Translations under genes and position numbers: made by a program | NCBI GenBank assembly: GCA_021018815.1 | Contig: JAITYX010000034.1 | Coordinates: forward strand, 806,001-870,000 | From: Talinum fruticosum | Taxonomy: Eukaryota; Streptophyta; Magnoliopsida; Caryophyllales; Talinaceae | Direction: 5' to 3' | DNA: 64,000 nucleotides | The notes under the pieces: model-generated | What the model saw: the letters and a program-made list of their open reading frames with translations, nothing else | What the model was told of the DNA's origin: nothing | The model's database searches: none | Shown: piece after piece, positions 21,707 to 33,357 of the stretch | Numbering within the stretch: the first letter of the stretch is position 1 | How the letters are laid out: every line of letters starts with the position of its first letter

Positions 21707-22477
21707 ATGAACCATAACTCATTCTTGAACACTTATGAAGAATTGAGTGACTACTCTAACCTTAGGTATGGATTTGAAGAAAACCCCTACAATTTGATCA
21801 ATCCATTGTTCAAGTACAAAACTAATTATCTTTTAGAGCAAACCAATAAAAAGATGGATGACCAGAAAAAGGAAACCGACCTCGGGTTCCAAATCTTAGA
21901 GATGACCATTAAGCGGGTTCAAGAGAGACAGGCTGCCAATGGTACCATAATTAGTAACCTACAAGCCCAAACACAATCTCAACAATTTCAAGATCCAAAA
22001 GAAAATGTGTGTGTCAAAACACTTAATAGTGGGAAAGAATTAGAGGAACCCAGGAAAAACATAGAGGTAGAGCCAGAATTAGAGGTTAAGATATCTAAAC
22101 CTGACCAAAACAAAGATAACACCTCTAATGCTAAGGAAATAGTTGAAAATAAGAAAAATCTTTACAAGCCTATCCTACCTTTTCCTAGTAGATTGATAAG
22201 CACAACTCCTAAGATAGACAAGGCAATTGAAGATATCATAGAAATATCTAGGAAGGTAGAAATCAACATTCCTCTTCTAGATACCATGAAACGGGAACCT
22301 CGTTATGCTAAGTTCCTTAAATATCTATTCATGAACAAATTAAAATTGAAAAAGAACAAAAAGGTAAGTGTGTGGGAGAATACATCTGCCCTTTTCCAAA
22401 AGAAATTTCCGCTAATTGCAAGTATGCAGGAGAGCGAGATATGTTTAGTGTGGGAAATGCAATTAGATGATCCTTGA
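21707..22477 (+). pseudogene. gag: Athila gag C-terminal segment
   Basis: Open for 256 codons. A polar, Lys/Glu/Asn-rich linker with a predicted coiled coil (about residues 45-85) leads to PILPFPSRL, RKVEINIPLLD and RYAKFLKYL, the conserved block just before the protease in Athila-type polyproteins. The protease should follow but the frame ends at LDDP and the sequence jumps to post-pol DNA. This open frame is long for the region but is only a remnant of gag-pol. Confidence 0.75.
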
Positions 22478-23011
22478 CCTGTAGAGGTGTCGAGCCAAAG
22501 ACGGTAAACAAAGGCGCTGGTTGGGAGGCAACCCAACATTTTTCAGGGAAGTTTATGTTATCTCTATTATTTTTATTTTATTTTTATTTTGTATGCATTA
22601 GGGACAATGTGAATTAAGTGTGGGGAGTGCATCCTGCATTTTAATTTTATGCATTTATTTTTATCTTATTTTTTGAAAAAATTTTTTAGAGTCTTTCTTG
22701 TAAAGAAAGCATGAACATGAATATATGTTAGGTTAACTTACTTAAATTTTTTTGTTTATAGTTTTTCTTTCCCTTTGTAAGTGAGAAATTTGAACACGTT
22801 AATTGTCATTAAGAGTTGTTTGGGTTGATCCTCATATATTTCTTCAATTAGTGACAATCATAATTTTTCGTCGGTCCGATCATGTTATATGATCGTGATA
22901 GAGGCAATAAATTGATTTAAATCATTCACCTAGACTACTGAACTTAGCGAGAATAACTCATTGAAAATTGGATTTTTCTTGTCATGCCTATTAAAGTTCA
23001 GAATATCTTGG
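22478..23011 (+). other. Athila post-pol 3' region
   Basis: It contains ttgggaggcaacccaa (22521-22536), a small inverted repeat typical of the Athila segment downstream of the coding region, then AT-rich DNA. No coding is seen. Its position right after gag marks the deletion of pol. Confidence 0.65.
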
Positions 23012-23171
23012 TTTACCAACACGGAGTTGGTTCAAGTGGTACAACATTTGTTCCCCTTAAACGACTTGTGTATGGAAAAGACCTGTCCTGGAAGAGTCAA
23101 CCCCATTAAGGACAGGTTTACAACTCGAAACATGCCAACAAATAAAATAAAATTAAAAAAAGAAGAAAAAA
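23012..23171 (+). repeat. SINE-like unit 1
   Basis: It begins accaacacggagttggttca, with ttggttcaagtgg (23028-23039) resembling an RNA polymerase III A box, and ends in an A-rich tail (23140-23171). It is similar to the next unit. It could instead be a tandem repeat native to the Athila 3' region. Confidence 0.4.
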
Positions 23172-23175
23172 TGTT

Positions 23176-23340
23176 AGTCTACCAACATGGGTTAGAGTTG
23201 GTGGCTCGGCACCATGTCCCCTTAAGATTAGGTCTCAAGCCGAGCCTTTATGAATGGAGTAACCCATGCTGGGAGAGTCATGCCCCTTTTGGGCTGATCA
23301 ACGGCTTGAACCATACTAACGAAAAGAAAAAGAAAAAAAT
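23176..23340 (+). repeat. SINE-like unit 2
   Basis: Second copy starting taccaacatgggttagagtt. It shares ccccttaa, ggagagtca and a purine/A-rich tail (23321-23340) with unit 1. Its B-box-like region (ctcaagccgagcc) is degenerate. Confidence 0.4.
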
Positions 23341-23728
23341 AGAGCATTAACTCCAGCACCTTTATTTGGGTGAGTGGGAGACAGGAGTGTTATATTTCTA
23401 AGACCCCTATATGGGCCTCGAATATGTGCTTGAATGGAGTTAAAAAATCAATAAATAAATAAAAATAAGTTGGAAGAAAAGCTTGCAAAACAAGTTTATT
23501 ATTGATTTTTAGTGAGTTATCTCGCTGATTCAGTGTCTCTATAACCATACTGCACTTTAATTTTTCTCATCCTAAAACTTTTTATACCTCTTGACCGGAA
23601 TGTAAATGTTTGAAAAAGATGGATAATTTTTTATTGTTGATTAAATAAAAGAGATATTGTGAGGTTGATGAATAAACTCTCCGATGACAATTAAATGTTT
23701 AGTTTTTCACCTGCTTGAGAAAGACAAA
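23341..23728 (+). other. Athila 3' region up to copia insertion
   Basis: Non-coding AT-rich DNA ending in agtttttcacctgcttgaga. In Athila elements a similar segment lies shortly before the polypurine tract and 3' LTR. Copia B interrupts it at 23729. Confidence 0.6.
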
Positions 23729-25221
23729 TGAAGGTTTGCTCTTGGAGAGTCTAAGTCACCCTAGGGGGTCAATAGGGTGATAAGGAAATTTTAACAAACG
23801 TAGAAAATTTAAGGTTGAGCGAGAATGAATAAGACAATCCGAGTCTAGATTGGACTCAAGCAAAGTGTATACTCGAGAGATATGTGGAAACCCTCATAGG
23901 GCGAGAAAACCACGGACGAGTGCTAGTCCAAGCACCAAGTTAAATCCACTATTTTGAATTCACAAAATACAGTAGACTAACTCAACCAGAATTGATCCCT
24001 TAAACAATTCCTTACAAAGTTTTCCTAAACTCACAAATTCCCTTATCCGATCTACTACTTCCTAATTGAGGTAACCTTTATAGCTAGGGACAATAAGCTG
24101 AGTTAACCCTTACAGCTCAGTCAAGGGACCTCAAAAAGTAAGACGAGTATGTAACCGATTACAAGACTTTACAACTCAAAAAGTATGAATTACAAGGTGG
24201 GAGTTGTAAATAAAAGATTGAGTATGAATACAATGACTTTTGCTTAAGTAATGTGTTTCAACAATAAATCCAGACAAATATTAGCAATCTTCAAGTCTTG
24301 TGAAGTAGCTTCTATTTATAGATGACCAAGCAAATTCGCCGTTGTGACTAATTTCGAACGAAGTCCTTTTTGACCGTTGCAACGGTTCTTCTAACTTGCT
24401 CGAGAAAAGATCCGTTGAGATGTGAACGTTGTGCAATGGCTCTTGATTCCTAAAGGTGCTGCAATCAACTGGTGTTGTCTCGAAAAGTAGGGTGGAAACC
24501 ATAGTTGAGCTTGGTGTTGAAGTTTTCCAGTTTTGGAAACAAACAACCACGACATAGCGTCCGGGCCTTGTTCGAAGTAGAAAAGCCTTGTCTCTTGGTG
24601 ATTGACAGATTGAAGCCGGTTACTTTTATAATTCAAAAATGAGATAACCATATTTGGATAACCTATAAAACTAAACCACTTTGGTTCTCAAAATATAAAA
24701 TACTTTGGTCCAAGATTAGGCAAAGATAATAATTTAATTAAGGTAATTAAGTGCATAATTATGTTAGGCCAAGAAGACTGGAATTTTCCGAGTCTAATAT
24801 CATTATACTCAAATTCTATAAGAGTCCGTCCCGAGAAAGATCAAGTTATAAGAGTGAAAACATCGAGCACCGATACTTGATTTGGACAAATAATTCTCAA
24901 ACAAACATGCTGACTTACAAAGATGAATTAACGCTGTAATTCATTTGACTTCAGAATATGTAGTCAAAACTCGGATAAGAAGTGTTAGAGAGATTATTTG
25001 AACATGTAATAAATCTAAGTGATGTCCGAGTGACTCGAAACATCAATGTGAGAAGACAGACAGAAATGTGTGTTTTGAGTCAATCAAAATCAAATGAAAA
25101 CTTAAACAAGAGTTTCTAAAATACTCAGAATGACTTGTAATCAAAACTTAGGAGGAATGTGGTTTGCACCTGAGTCTTTGGTAGTACTCAAAATTATCTA
25201 GGTTCGTAGTCCGAGTCTTCA
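23729..25221 (-). repeat. 3' LTR of copia B
   Basis: 1493 bp, ending (minus strand) CCTTCA and starting TGAAGACTCGG. It belongs to the same subfamily as 1459-2942, 9934-11403 and 54017-55460 (shared cactattttgaat block). A minus-strand TATA (ctataaatag) lies near 24314. Confidence 0.9.
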
Positions 25222-25235
25222 ATCTCCCCTTTTTG
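25222..25235 (-). promoter_or_regulatory. Polypurine tract of copia B
   Basis: The minus strand reads aaaaaggggagat directly before the LTR, matching 1446-1458. It is the plus-strand DNA primer site. Confidence 0.75.
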
Positions 25236-25744
25236 ATGAAAGACATTCAACACTTAGATAGAAACTTTGTTAGTAACATAATCATGAGTTTTCATTCTTA
25301 CTCAGTAGAATATCTCATAATATAGACTAATGAGTGAGGTGATTCGTACTTAGAATATTTCTACGAGATAACTCATATAGCTAAGAATCGTGAGTAATTA
25401 GATCGAGTGAAATTGAGAAAAAAGAAATGCGAGCTGATATATCGAGCAAAATTAAATAATAAGAAATTCAAACTCGGAAAGAGTGAACTCGAAATCAGTA
25501 TGCTCAAAAATAAAACTTCATTCATATATATATAGAAAACAAGGAAAATACATAGAAAATACGGTGAGAAAACTCCCCTAAACAAGACAATAAATAAGAC
25601 AACAATTTTTCTAGTATTCTCCCCCTTGCCTTTCAGCAAAATAAACAAAAAAAATAGGGAAGAATGTATCAAGCTGATACAACTGATGTTTGGACAAAAA
25701 AATAAAATAAAACAAGAGAAAAAGAAATTAGGATGGTGGATTTG

Positions 25745-27331
25745 GGGTAGGCTGAGTTGAGGCGAATGAGCGTGCGAGTGCGCCTGCAATGGTAAGCTTG
25801 TGATGATGTTGAAGATCCGGGCGGCGGTAGCCTTTGGAAGTGGCTCGGCTTTGAGTGCCTAACCCGAACGAGGTCATCCAGAGGCTCATCCTCTTGAAAC
25901 GTTGCGAGAGGGGTGCTTCTTACGGCTTGACTGCTGCGGACTGTCCAACATCCGTAGGGTCTTCTAACTCACTCGAGCTGCCGTCCGAGCTTATCGGTCC
26001 TGGTTGAGGAACCGCAACACCTTGTCCCTTGGCTTCTTCCTTCTTCTCTTCTTCTTCCTCCTTCTCCTCTTCCTTCTCTTCCTCCTTCTCCTTAGAAAGA
26101 GTTGCTTCAGCCATAGCTTCCTCTTCTTCTTTTCTGCCTCTCCGGAAAGAGACTTGGTAGGGCTCGAGGACTGCTCGGATGTGTCCGAGTTGTTTGGGTT
26201 CTAAGTGGCCTTTGATCGCCTCTCTCGGAGGAGCTCAAGCATCTCCTATTGCTTCTTAACCAAATTCTTCATTTCGAGGAGCACATATTATTGCTCTCGA
26301 ATCCGAGATTCGGTCATTTTACGGTTGATGGCCATGTTACGAAGAACAAGTTTGAAGCGGCGGAGAATGTCCCGAATTCCGTGGACACGAAGTGAGCTTG
26401 TCTATTAGTGAGGTAGACAAAGCAGCAGCTGCTTGGAGAGGGGGACCTAAGGTGGAAGCACCGCCGGGTGGAGGAGGGAGTCGAGCCGAGTCCGAGTCTA
26501 CGGCGAGAGGGAAGGTTGCCTTAGTTATGAGTTGTGGACCCGGACACTAGGTTGGGTTTCCTGGTACTGTATCTAAGAAGCTCTTTTACGCCAACGACGA
26601 TGGCGGCCTCGGACACTTCGTTTGGGTCCGAGGGAGCGGAACCTTGAATTGCTTAAAGATAAGGGTAAGAAGGGCTCCAAAAGGAAGAGGGTAGATTTCT
26701 TTCACCGAGCTAGCACGGTGGCCATCCGCTCGATTATAGCGGGAAAGAGATTTACGTCGTAGCCCTTGAGAATGTCAAACAAAGCTTTGAGAATCTTTGA
26801 GTTGGGATTCTCTTTGCTGCAATGATGAGAGAAGAAAGTTCTCATTAGTGAGAAACACGAAGTCTAGCCTCGGTCTTCATTTGAGTCACGAAAAATTCTT
26901 GCGTGACTCGGGGACTTCCTTGGCATATTTTTGGAAGAACTCATCAGCAACCTCGTTGAAGTGGATGGGCTTGCTATTGAGAAAGATATAAGAGACTTTG
27001 AAAAGAAGATGGAGGAGAGAGAGATTTATGCGTACCACGAGTGTTGCGAACTCTTGAGGTGATGATCCCCTCGGTGCAAGAAAGGTTTGAGTAGAACTTC
27101 TCAACGAGTTCCGGGTATATAAACTCACCGAAACATAGAAAGTTATATACGTCGGTGGTTTTGATGTGTTTCAACCATGAAAACGTTGTGCTTGGAAAGA
27201 ACTTGTCATCCAACGTAAGATGTTGGGTGACTAGGATTTTGGAGGGTTTAGAAGTACCCTTTTGGTTCTTGGTTCTAGGCTTCTTTGTTGCGGACCCTAG
27301 AAAGTTTGGAGCGAGAACCTTTCTTAGGCAT
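25745..27331 (-). pseudogene. Copia B third ORF (env-like position)
   Basis: It starts MPKKGSRSK at 27331, like MPKRRTAQE of copia C. Matching blocks in order: DDKFFPST, ELVEKFYSNL with EGIITS, then in another frame NSKPIHFNEVADEFF and AKEVPESRKNFS. The C-terminus is a Glu/Lys-rich segment (25920-26114). It is basic at the N-terminus, possibly nuclear or RNA-binding. Frameshifts near 27040 and later disrupt it. The family resembles plant transposon proteins of unknown function, with no clear membrane segment. Confidence 0.6.
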
Positions 27332-27959
27332 GGTTGAGATGTTTTATAAAAAGAGAGTGAACTCGAAGAAACGAGAGATAAAGAGAGAGTGTTGAGAGCT
27401 GAGATTGCAGGAGTAAGTGTGCGAGAGTTTAGGTTAGTAGAGAGTAAAGTAGCAAAATGAAGGAAAAGGGATGCTATTTATAGCGAAAGGAATGTCCTTC
27501 GAGCATTCGTTCGACCAAAACCTCCAACGGTTGCCTCGAGCAGTGTGTGACTGTTCCGCTCTCCAACGGTTAGAATTCTAGTGTCTTTCTCCCAACGGCT
27601 AGTTCACCGATCGATGCGCACAGCGAGAGAGAGAGAGAAAGCAAAATTTTTAACGAAATTTATGAAATTCTCCACTAATCTAAAGATGATTTCGAAGTTT
27701 GAAGTCTAATTTTCTCAAAAGCTGAGTCCGACTCGGCAAAGTTTCTAAGTGACTCGGAAAACACAAACAGATAATAACTCCTAGCTCAGTATCACTGGGT
27801 CAACTAAACTAATTTTTAATAAGACAAAGAAAAGAACATGTAACACATAATCATGCAAGATAATTTCACTTAGAAAAACACATAATCATGCATTTATTAT
27901 TCCAAGTTCATTCTCGATAAAACAAAACTGATCCTCACTAAGTGGCTTAGTGAAGATAT
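27332..27959 (-). other. Copia B spacer between pol and third ORF
   Basis: Non-coding, with a short GA microsatellite near 27625-27640. It corresponds to 49300-49800 in copia C. No gene is seen. Confidence 0.5.
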
Positions 27960-30698
27960 CAGCTAATTAAAATTTTGTAGGAATGAATTCAAGTTCAATA
28001 TCACCTTTCCCAGAATGGTCTCTACCCGACCTCAATATGCTTAGTCTTTCAGGTCTTTGGATCGGATTCTAAGTGATGCCGATTACACTCGATTATCACA
28101 CTTGATTGGAATTGATTTGAATGAAAGTCTAAGATCTTTCAAGTGCTCCTTGATCCATTGAATCTAAGCACGGCATGCTCGAGCTGCAATGTACTCAGCT
28201 TCAGCAGTTGATAGAGCAACCGAGTTCTACTTCTTTGAGTGCCAAGATATAAGGGATTAACCCACAAGCCGGCATGCTCCCGAGGTGCTCTTTCTATCAA
28301 CTTTGTATCCAGCATAGTCAACATTTGAGTATCTAGTGAGGGTTAGTTCTGAGTTTCTTGAAAACCATAGACCTAGATTCTAAGTCCTTGCATGATATCT
28401 AAAAGTTCTTTTCACTGTAGTGAGATGTGATTCATTTGGATTAGTTTGAAATCTTACACACGGACATACATTAAACATTATGTCCGGCCTACTAGATGTT
28501 AGATATAGTAAAGATCATATCATACCTCGGTAGAGTTTCGATCTACTACTTTACCTTTTTCGTCCGAGTCCGGATTTATGCTACTATTCATTGGTGTTGC
28601 GAGCATGTTTTGCACCTTGAAGCTTGTACTTCTTCAGCAACTCCTTGTTATACATAGATTGATAGACATAGATACCATCTTTTTCTTGTTTGATTTGTAG
28701 ACCAAGAAAGAAATTGAGCCTCCCCATTATGCTCATTTGGAATTCCTGTCTCATTAACTCGGAAAAATCTCGACAGAGATTTTCACTAGTACCTCCAAAA
28801 ATTATATCATCAACATAGATTTGAGCAATAAGAAAGTGTTTCCCCTTGGTTTTTATGAAAAGGGTTTTGTCAATCTGACCCCTTTCAAAAGCATTTTCAA
28901 AAAGAAATTGCTCGATCTTTCATACGAAGCTCTGGGAGCTTGTTTAAGACCATAAAGAGCCTTTTGCAACTTGAAAACATGATTTGAAAATTCTGAATTT
29001 TCAAATCCAAAGGGTTGCTCAACATAGACTTCCTCTTGAATAAAACCATTCAGAAAGGCACATTTGACATCCATTTGACACAATTTAATATTCATGCTTG
29101 ATGCAAATGCCAATAGGATTCTAATTACTTCAATCCTAGCAACTGGTGCAAAGGTTTCCCCACAATAAATTCCTTCTTCTTGATTGTAACCTTGAGCCAC
29201 AAGTCTAGCCTTAGGTCCGACTACCAACCCATCTTTATCCAGTTTATTCTTGAAAACCCATTTGATTCCTATGACTGAGTGGTCGGAGGGTCGTTTGGTG
29301 AAAGTCCGGACTTTGTTTCTTTCAAATTGATTAAGTTCCTCTTGCATGGCTTTTACCCATTTAGGTTCATTTAGGGCCTCTAGTGCATTTCTAGGTTCAT
29401 CTAATGATATGAATGCACTGAATGCACATAAATTTTACAAAGAAGAGTGAGTTCTTACCCTACTATTGATGTCGGACAAGATGTTCTCGAGTGGGTGGCT
29501 CAAAACATATTTGAATGCTCTACCTGTTCTCTGGTTCACCAGATTTATAGGTTGAACTGGTTGATTTTTAGTGATCTAATCTGTTTGAGCTTGCTCATGT
29601 GTTTGGCCTTCAGCATTCTGAACTGGCTCTAAAGCTAGTACGATCCGAGTCATGATATTTTGAGTTGCTTTCCTTTGACTCTATCCGAGCTCGGCTTTAG
29701 TAAGATCATCGTCATCTCGACTGAGTTTTAGATATGAGAATGTTGACTCACTTGGTTTGATCAATCTCATCAAACACAACGTGGATGCTTTCTTCCACTT
29801 TGTTAGTTCTTTTATTGAAAATGCGATATGCTTTACTATGAGATGAATAACCAAGAAATATACCTTCATCGACCCGAGCATCAAACTTGGTCAGGTGATC
29901 CTTACCATTATTGTGAACATAGCACTTACACCGAAAGGGTTTGAAGTATAAGATGTATAGTTTCTTTCCCTTGTAGAGTTCATATGGAGTTTTCTTCAAA
30001 ATGGGTCTAATGAGGCATCCGTTTAGTGTGTAGTTTCGTTGTGTTGACTACCTCGGCCTGAAATAGTAAGGCGGATCGTGTTCAATCATCATTGTCCTTC
30101 CTATTTCTTCAAGAGTCCTGTTCTTTCTCCCCACTACCCCATTGTGCTTGAGGAGTTCGGGTGCTGAGAAATTGTGAGAGATACCATTCTTATTGCGGAA
30201 CTCTGCAAATTCTAAGTAATCGAACTTCCTTCCAAGGTCGGTTCAAATCCTTTTCATCCGAGTCCGAGACTCTACTTTAATTTTCTTGCAGAGCTTGTTG
30301 AACTCTTTGAAAGCTTCATTTTTGTGCTTAAGAAAACACACCCAGGTAAATTGTGAGTAGTCATCAATAATCATAAGTAGATAAGATTTACCTCCGAGAC
30401 TCTTTACAAGGATTTCACCACATAAACCCATATGTAACATTTCAAGCACTTTGGATGTGAAACAGTTTTGTGAGATTTGAAAGATGTTCGACCTGTTTCC
30501 CTTTTCGCATGCTTCACAAATTTTATCTTTCTTAAATGCACAGTTAGGTAAACCTCTAACTAAACCATAAGATGCAAGCTTTTTGATAGTATGCATGCTA
30601 CCATGACCTAGTCAACGATACCATGTCCAAGAATCATCATGCAAGGATGCTTTTAAACAAGATAGATTCTAACTTGGACTAGAAAGAGGAATAGTGTA
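27960..30698 (-). pseudogene. pol: Copia B pol (integrase, RT, RNase H)
   Basis: From right to left on the minus strand: GAG-pre-integrase and integrase start (30243-30596, VRGLPNC, DLCGE-like MGLCGEI, GGKSYLLMIIDDYSQFTWV), integrase tail (29748-29999, MKKTPYELY, CYVHNNGKDHLTKFD), RT (28853-29347, IGIKWVFKNK, ARLVAQGYNQ, QMDVKCAFLNG, LYGLKQAPRA), the catalytic YVDD at 28806-28817 (intact), and RNase H near 28140-28330 (DRKSTSG in a shifted frame). The block order INT-RT-RH defines Ty1-copia, and the wording fits SIRE/Maximus. Many stops and shifts. Protease and gag are deleted. Confidence 0.88.
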
Positions 30699-30811
30699 GG
30701 ATTATCTTAGGTCTAGAGAAGTGGAATTTTCATAGTCTAATATTCAATATACTCAAATTTCATCAAAGTCAATCCTAAAGATGATCGGGTAGAGAGAGTA
30801 AAATATCAAGG
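30699..30811 (-). repeat. Fragment of copia LTR at the deletion junction
   Basis: It matches 10935-11045 of the solo LTR (ctaatattcaatatactcaaa shared). It is the probable remnant of the copia B 5' LTR. One breakpoint joins it to pol, the other to Ogre RNase H sequence. Confidence 0.75.
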
Positions 30812-31570
30812 TGGAACTAACACTCGGTGGATTGGCCAAATACTTCTTCACCTTCTCAAATGCTTTTTGACACTCATCATCCCAAATATGCTCAAACCCT
30901 TTCTTAAGCTTCTTAAAGTTGAGCTCATAGACCATAGTTAGTTTTGATATGAAATAACTAATGTACTGTAAACGTCCCGAAACCTCGTATCTCCTTTTGT
31001 CTTCGGCAATGGGATCTTTTTGATAACTTTGATCTTGGATGGATCAACTTTGATTCCTCTAAGACTAACTACATAGGCTAATAGTTTGTCCGAGGTTGCC
31101 CCAAAGCACACTTTTGTGAGTTAAGGTGAATGTTATACTTTCTTAGTCTTTCGAAGAATTTTCTAAGGCTAGGTAAGTTCCCTGCCTTATCTTTAGACTT
31201 GATAATCATGTCATTAACGTAAACTTCGACTTCATTATGGATCATGTCATGTAGTAACATTGTGATTTTTCTTTGATATGTAGTTGCTGCATTCTTGATC
31301 CCAAATGGCATTACCATACAACAGTTTGTCCCCGATTGAGTAATGAAGGTCGTCTTTTTCATATTTTCTTTGGCCATTTTCACTTGATTATACCTAGCAT
31401 AGCCGTCCATGAATAAGAGTAAGGCATGTCCCATTGTATTATTTACGAGGATGTTAGTATGAGGTAGCGAGAAATAATCTTTAGGGCCTCTCTTGTTCAA
31501 ATTCCTAAAGTCAACGCACATCCTAACCCTGCCATCTTTCTTCGGAACTAGCACTATGTTTGCTACCCAC
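30812..31570 (-). pseudogene. pol: Ogre RT and partial RNase H
   Basis: RT blocks on the minus strand: VPKKDGRVRMCVDFRNLN, FMDGYARYNQVKM (first catalytic Asp kept), TTFITQSGT, MPFGIKNAATTYQR. The YXDD motif at 31210-31221 is YVND, so one catalytic aspartate is lost. KYNIHLNSQKCA follows. Then stops, and FEHIWDDECQKAFEKVKKYL (about 30830-30900), the RT-RNase H connection typical of Ogre. It is inactive by mutation as well as by truncation. Confidence 0.88.
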
Positions 31571-32900
31571 TAAGGGTAGTGGACCACATTGATGAACCCT
31601 ACTTCTAACTGCTTTTGTACCTCTTCCTTAATTTTCATTGCCCATTTAGGTTTCATCCTTGTAAACTTCTACTTAACCGGCTTAGCGTTTACGTAAAGTG
31701 GAATTCTATATTATGTAGTACTTGGATCTATCCACGACATGTCTTTGTACTACAATGCAAAGACATCTATGAATTTGTAAAGGAGCGAAGTGAATTGATT
31801 CTACTCCTCCGGATTGATTTTTCTCAATTTTGACCTCTTGAGGTCGATCAACTAAGCCTAGATTAATTGTCATTGTTTCCTCTATTATTGGTGAGTGATT
31901 TTCATAATCTTCCATGGATTTTATTAATTCTTTAGGGATTTCTTGTTCATCATTTAGAGGAAAAACAATTAAAAATAGGAGAAGGTAAAAGGTAAGCGGA
32001 AAGGTTCATTTTATCGAATGGGGAAATGAGTACATCGGACTCGAAACAGAAATTGTAGAATTAGAAATAGCGAGAACTAGAATATGAATTACAAATAGAA
32101 ATAACAGCCCGAGTGGTAGACTCGGGAATAGGATGCTCTCTTAAGCTAATAATGAATTCTTGGCCCTACTCGAGCATCGATCCATGTAGTGTGCTTGGAC
32201 CCTTCGGCATCGATGTCGGCGATGAATCTGGATGGATTGAACCACGGGTGCAACATAGCTTGGGACGGTATCAAGACTGAATTCCCCTCTAGGTTTTTCT
32301 CCTATCCGAACATCGGACAAAAAATGTTGTTCTTATCCAGATTGGTCTAGTGTTGTGTGGACTGTCCCTCTTCAAGGAGGTAGGGTGCCTCGTTTTGTAG
32401 CACTTGGCAATCATTAAAAATTTCCAAACCAGGTACTAGGATGCCTTTCTTCTTAAGGTATTAAGCCTCGGGAAAATCGTAGCAGGGAAGTTGTCCCCTT
32501 CTTTCAAGAATTGCCCATTTAGGGTAAAAGGAACGAGCTTGATTTAAAGGATTGTGTATGGTGCAATCCTACTAGTTTGAATCTTCTACTTGGCTTTGGC
32601 TATTTCCTTAGCGAGTAGGTTGATAGCCTAACCCAAACTTATAGTTGTTGGCGGGTTCAAGGGGTGGATAGATTCGATGGTATGCCCTCCTACTTGCAAC
32701 TAAACCAGGAAAATACGCCTTCTTCTTTAGGATCGAGTTGACACTAAAGTTGTCTTAAGGACTGAAGTTGACAAGTGCTTCGTCCTTGTTTATAGCAGCA
32801 ACAATTTTGAAGCCATAGAGCTCTTAATCATCCGTGTCATGGTCAATTTTTACAGCGAGACTCTTTAGAGGTGATGGTGGCACAAAGATCATGTTTTCAT
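31571..32900 (-). pseudogene. Ogre protease-RT linker region
   Basis: Degenerate coding. The piece at 31706-31915 reads INLGLVDRPQEVKI, the conserved segment upstream of RT in Ogre polyproteins. The remainder to 32900 shows only scattered similarity with stops. Confidence 0.55.
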
Positions 32901-33357
32901 TGACGGTTACGACCTAACCTTTGATGATCATTACTTTTTGAAGTAGTGTAGAGGGCATTGCCCGATGGTCATGTAGCTAGGGCCCGCGTCCTAGAAGAAG
33001 GTTAAAGGTAGCTGGGATGTCTAGGACTTCGAAGTCAATGTTTTTTAGTATCGGTCCACCATTATTTAGCAGAGTCAACGTTCCCAAAACTATCCTTTTA
33101 GAATTATCATAAGCTCAAATATTAATAGTCTGTTTTGAGATTTTTACTCTCTAATACCTAACCTTTTGCCGCTTCTCCAAGGACAGACGTTTACAGCAAA
33201 TCCGTTTCCTACTAAGGTTAGGGGCTGAACTTGTAATGCAAGTTATAGTTAAGTCAAGGTCATTGTTGTGTGTAAGGCATTGTTCAGGGAGATCTTTCTT
33301 ATCAAAGGTAATGGTTCCGTTCCTGGTATTAACCAATCCTACTACTTCGTTAGGCAT
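32901..33357 (-). pseudogene. Ogre retropepsin-like protease
   Basis: Blocks: PNEVVGLV, RNGTITFDKKDLPE (33290-33357), then VGNGFAVNVCP at 33180-33212 where the family has a DNG-type active site, so the catalytic Asp is Gly here. GGPILKNIDFEVLDIP and FNLLLGRG follow (about 32985-33075). Together these are the aspartic protease of Tat/Ogre elements, which would process the polyprotein. Inactive. Confidence 0.75.

Larger units (their letters stand above)
18430..23728 (+). mobile_element. Athila-type gypsy element, pol deleted and 3' end missing
   Basis: Plus-strand element: 5' LTR, decayed primer site, gag, then directly the post-pol 3' region. Protease, RT, RNase H and integrase are absent. 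The 3' LTR is missing because copia B inserted at 23729, in the conserved cttgag segment just before the expected polypurine tract. It sits in the minus-strand Ogre internal region. Confidence 0.85.
23729..30811 (-). mobile_element. Copia element B (SIRE/Maximus-like), truncated at its 5' end
   Basis: Minus-strand Ty1-copia: 3' LTR, polypurine tract, third ORF, spacer, pol (RNase H, RT, integrase, GAG-pre-integrase), then a 113-bp fragment of the 5' LTR. Gag, primer site and most of the 5' LTR are deleted. The left flank acaaa is the only side where a target duplication could be read. Confidence 0.88.
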
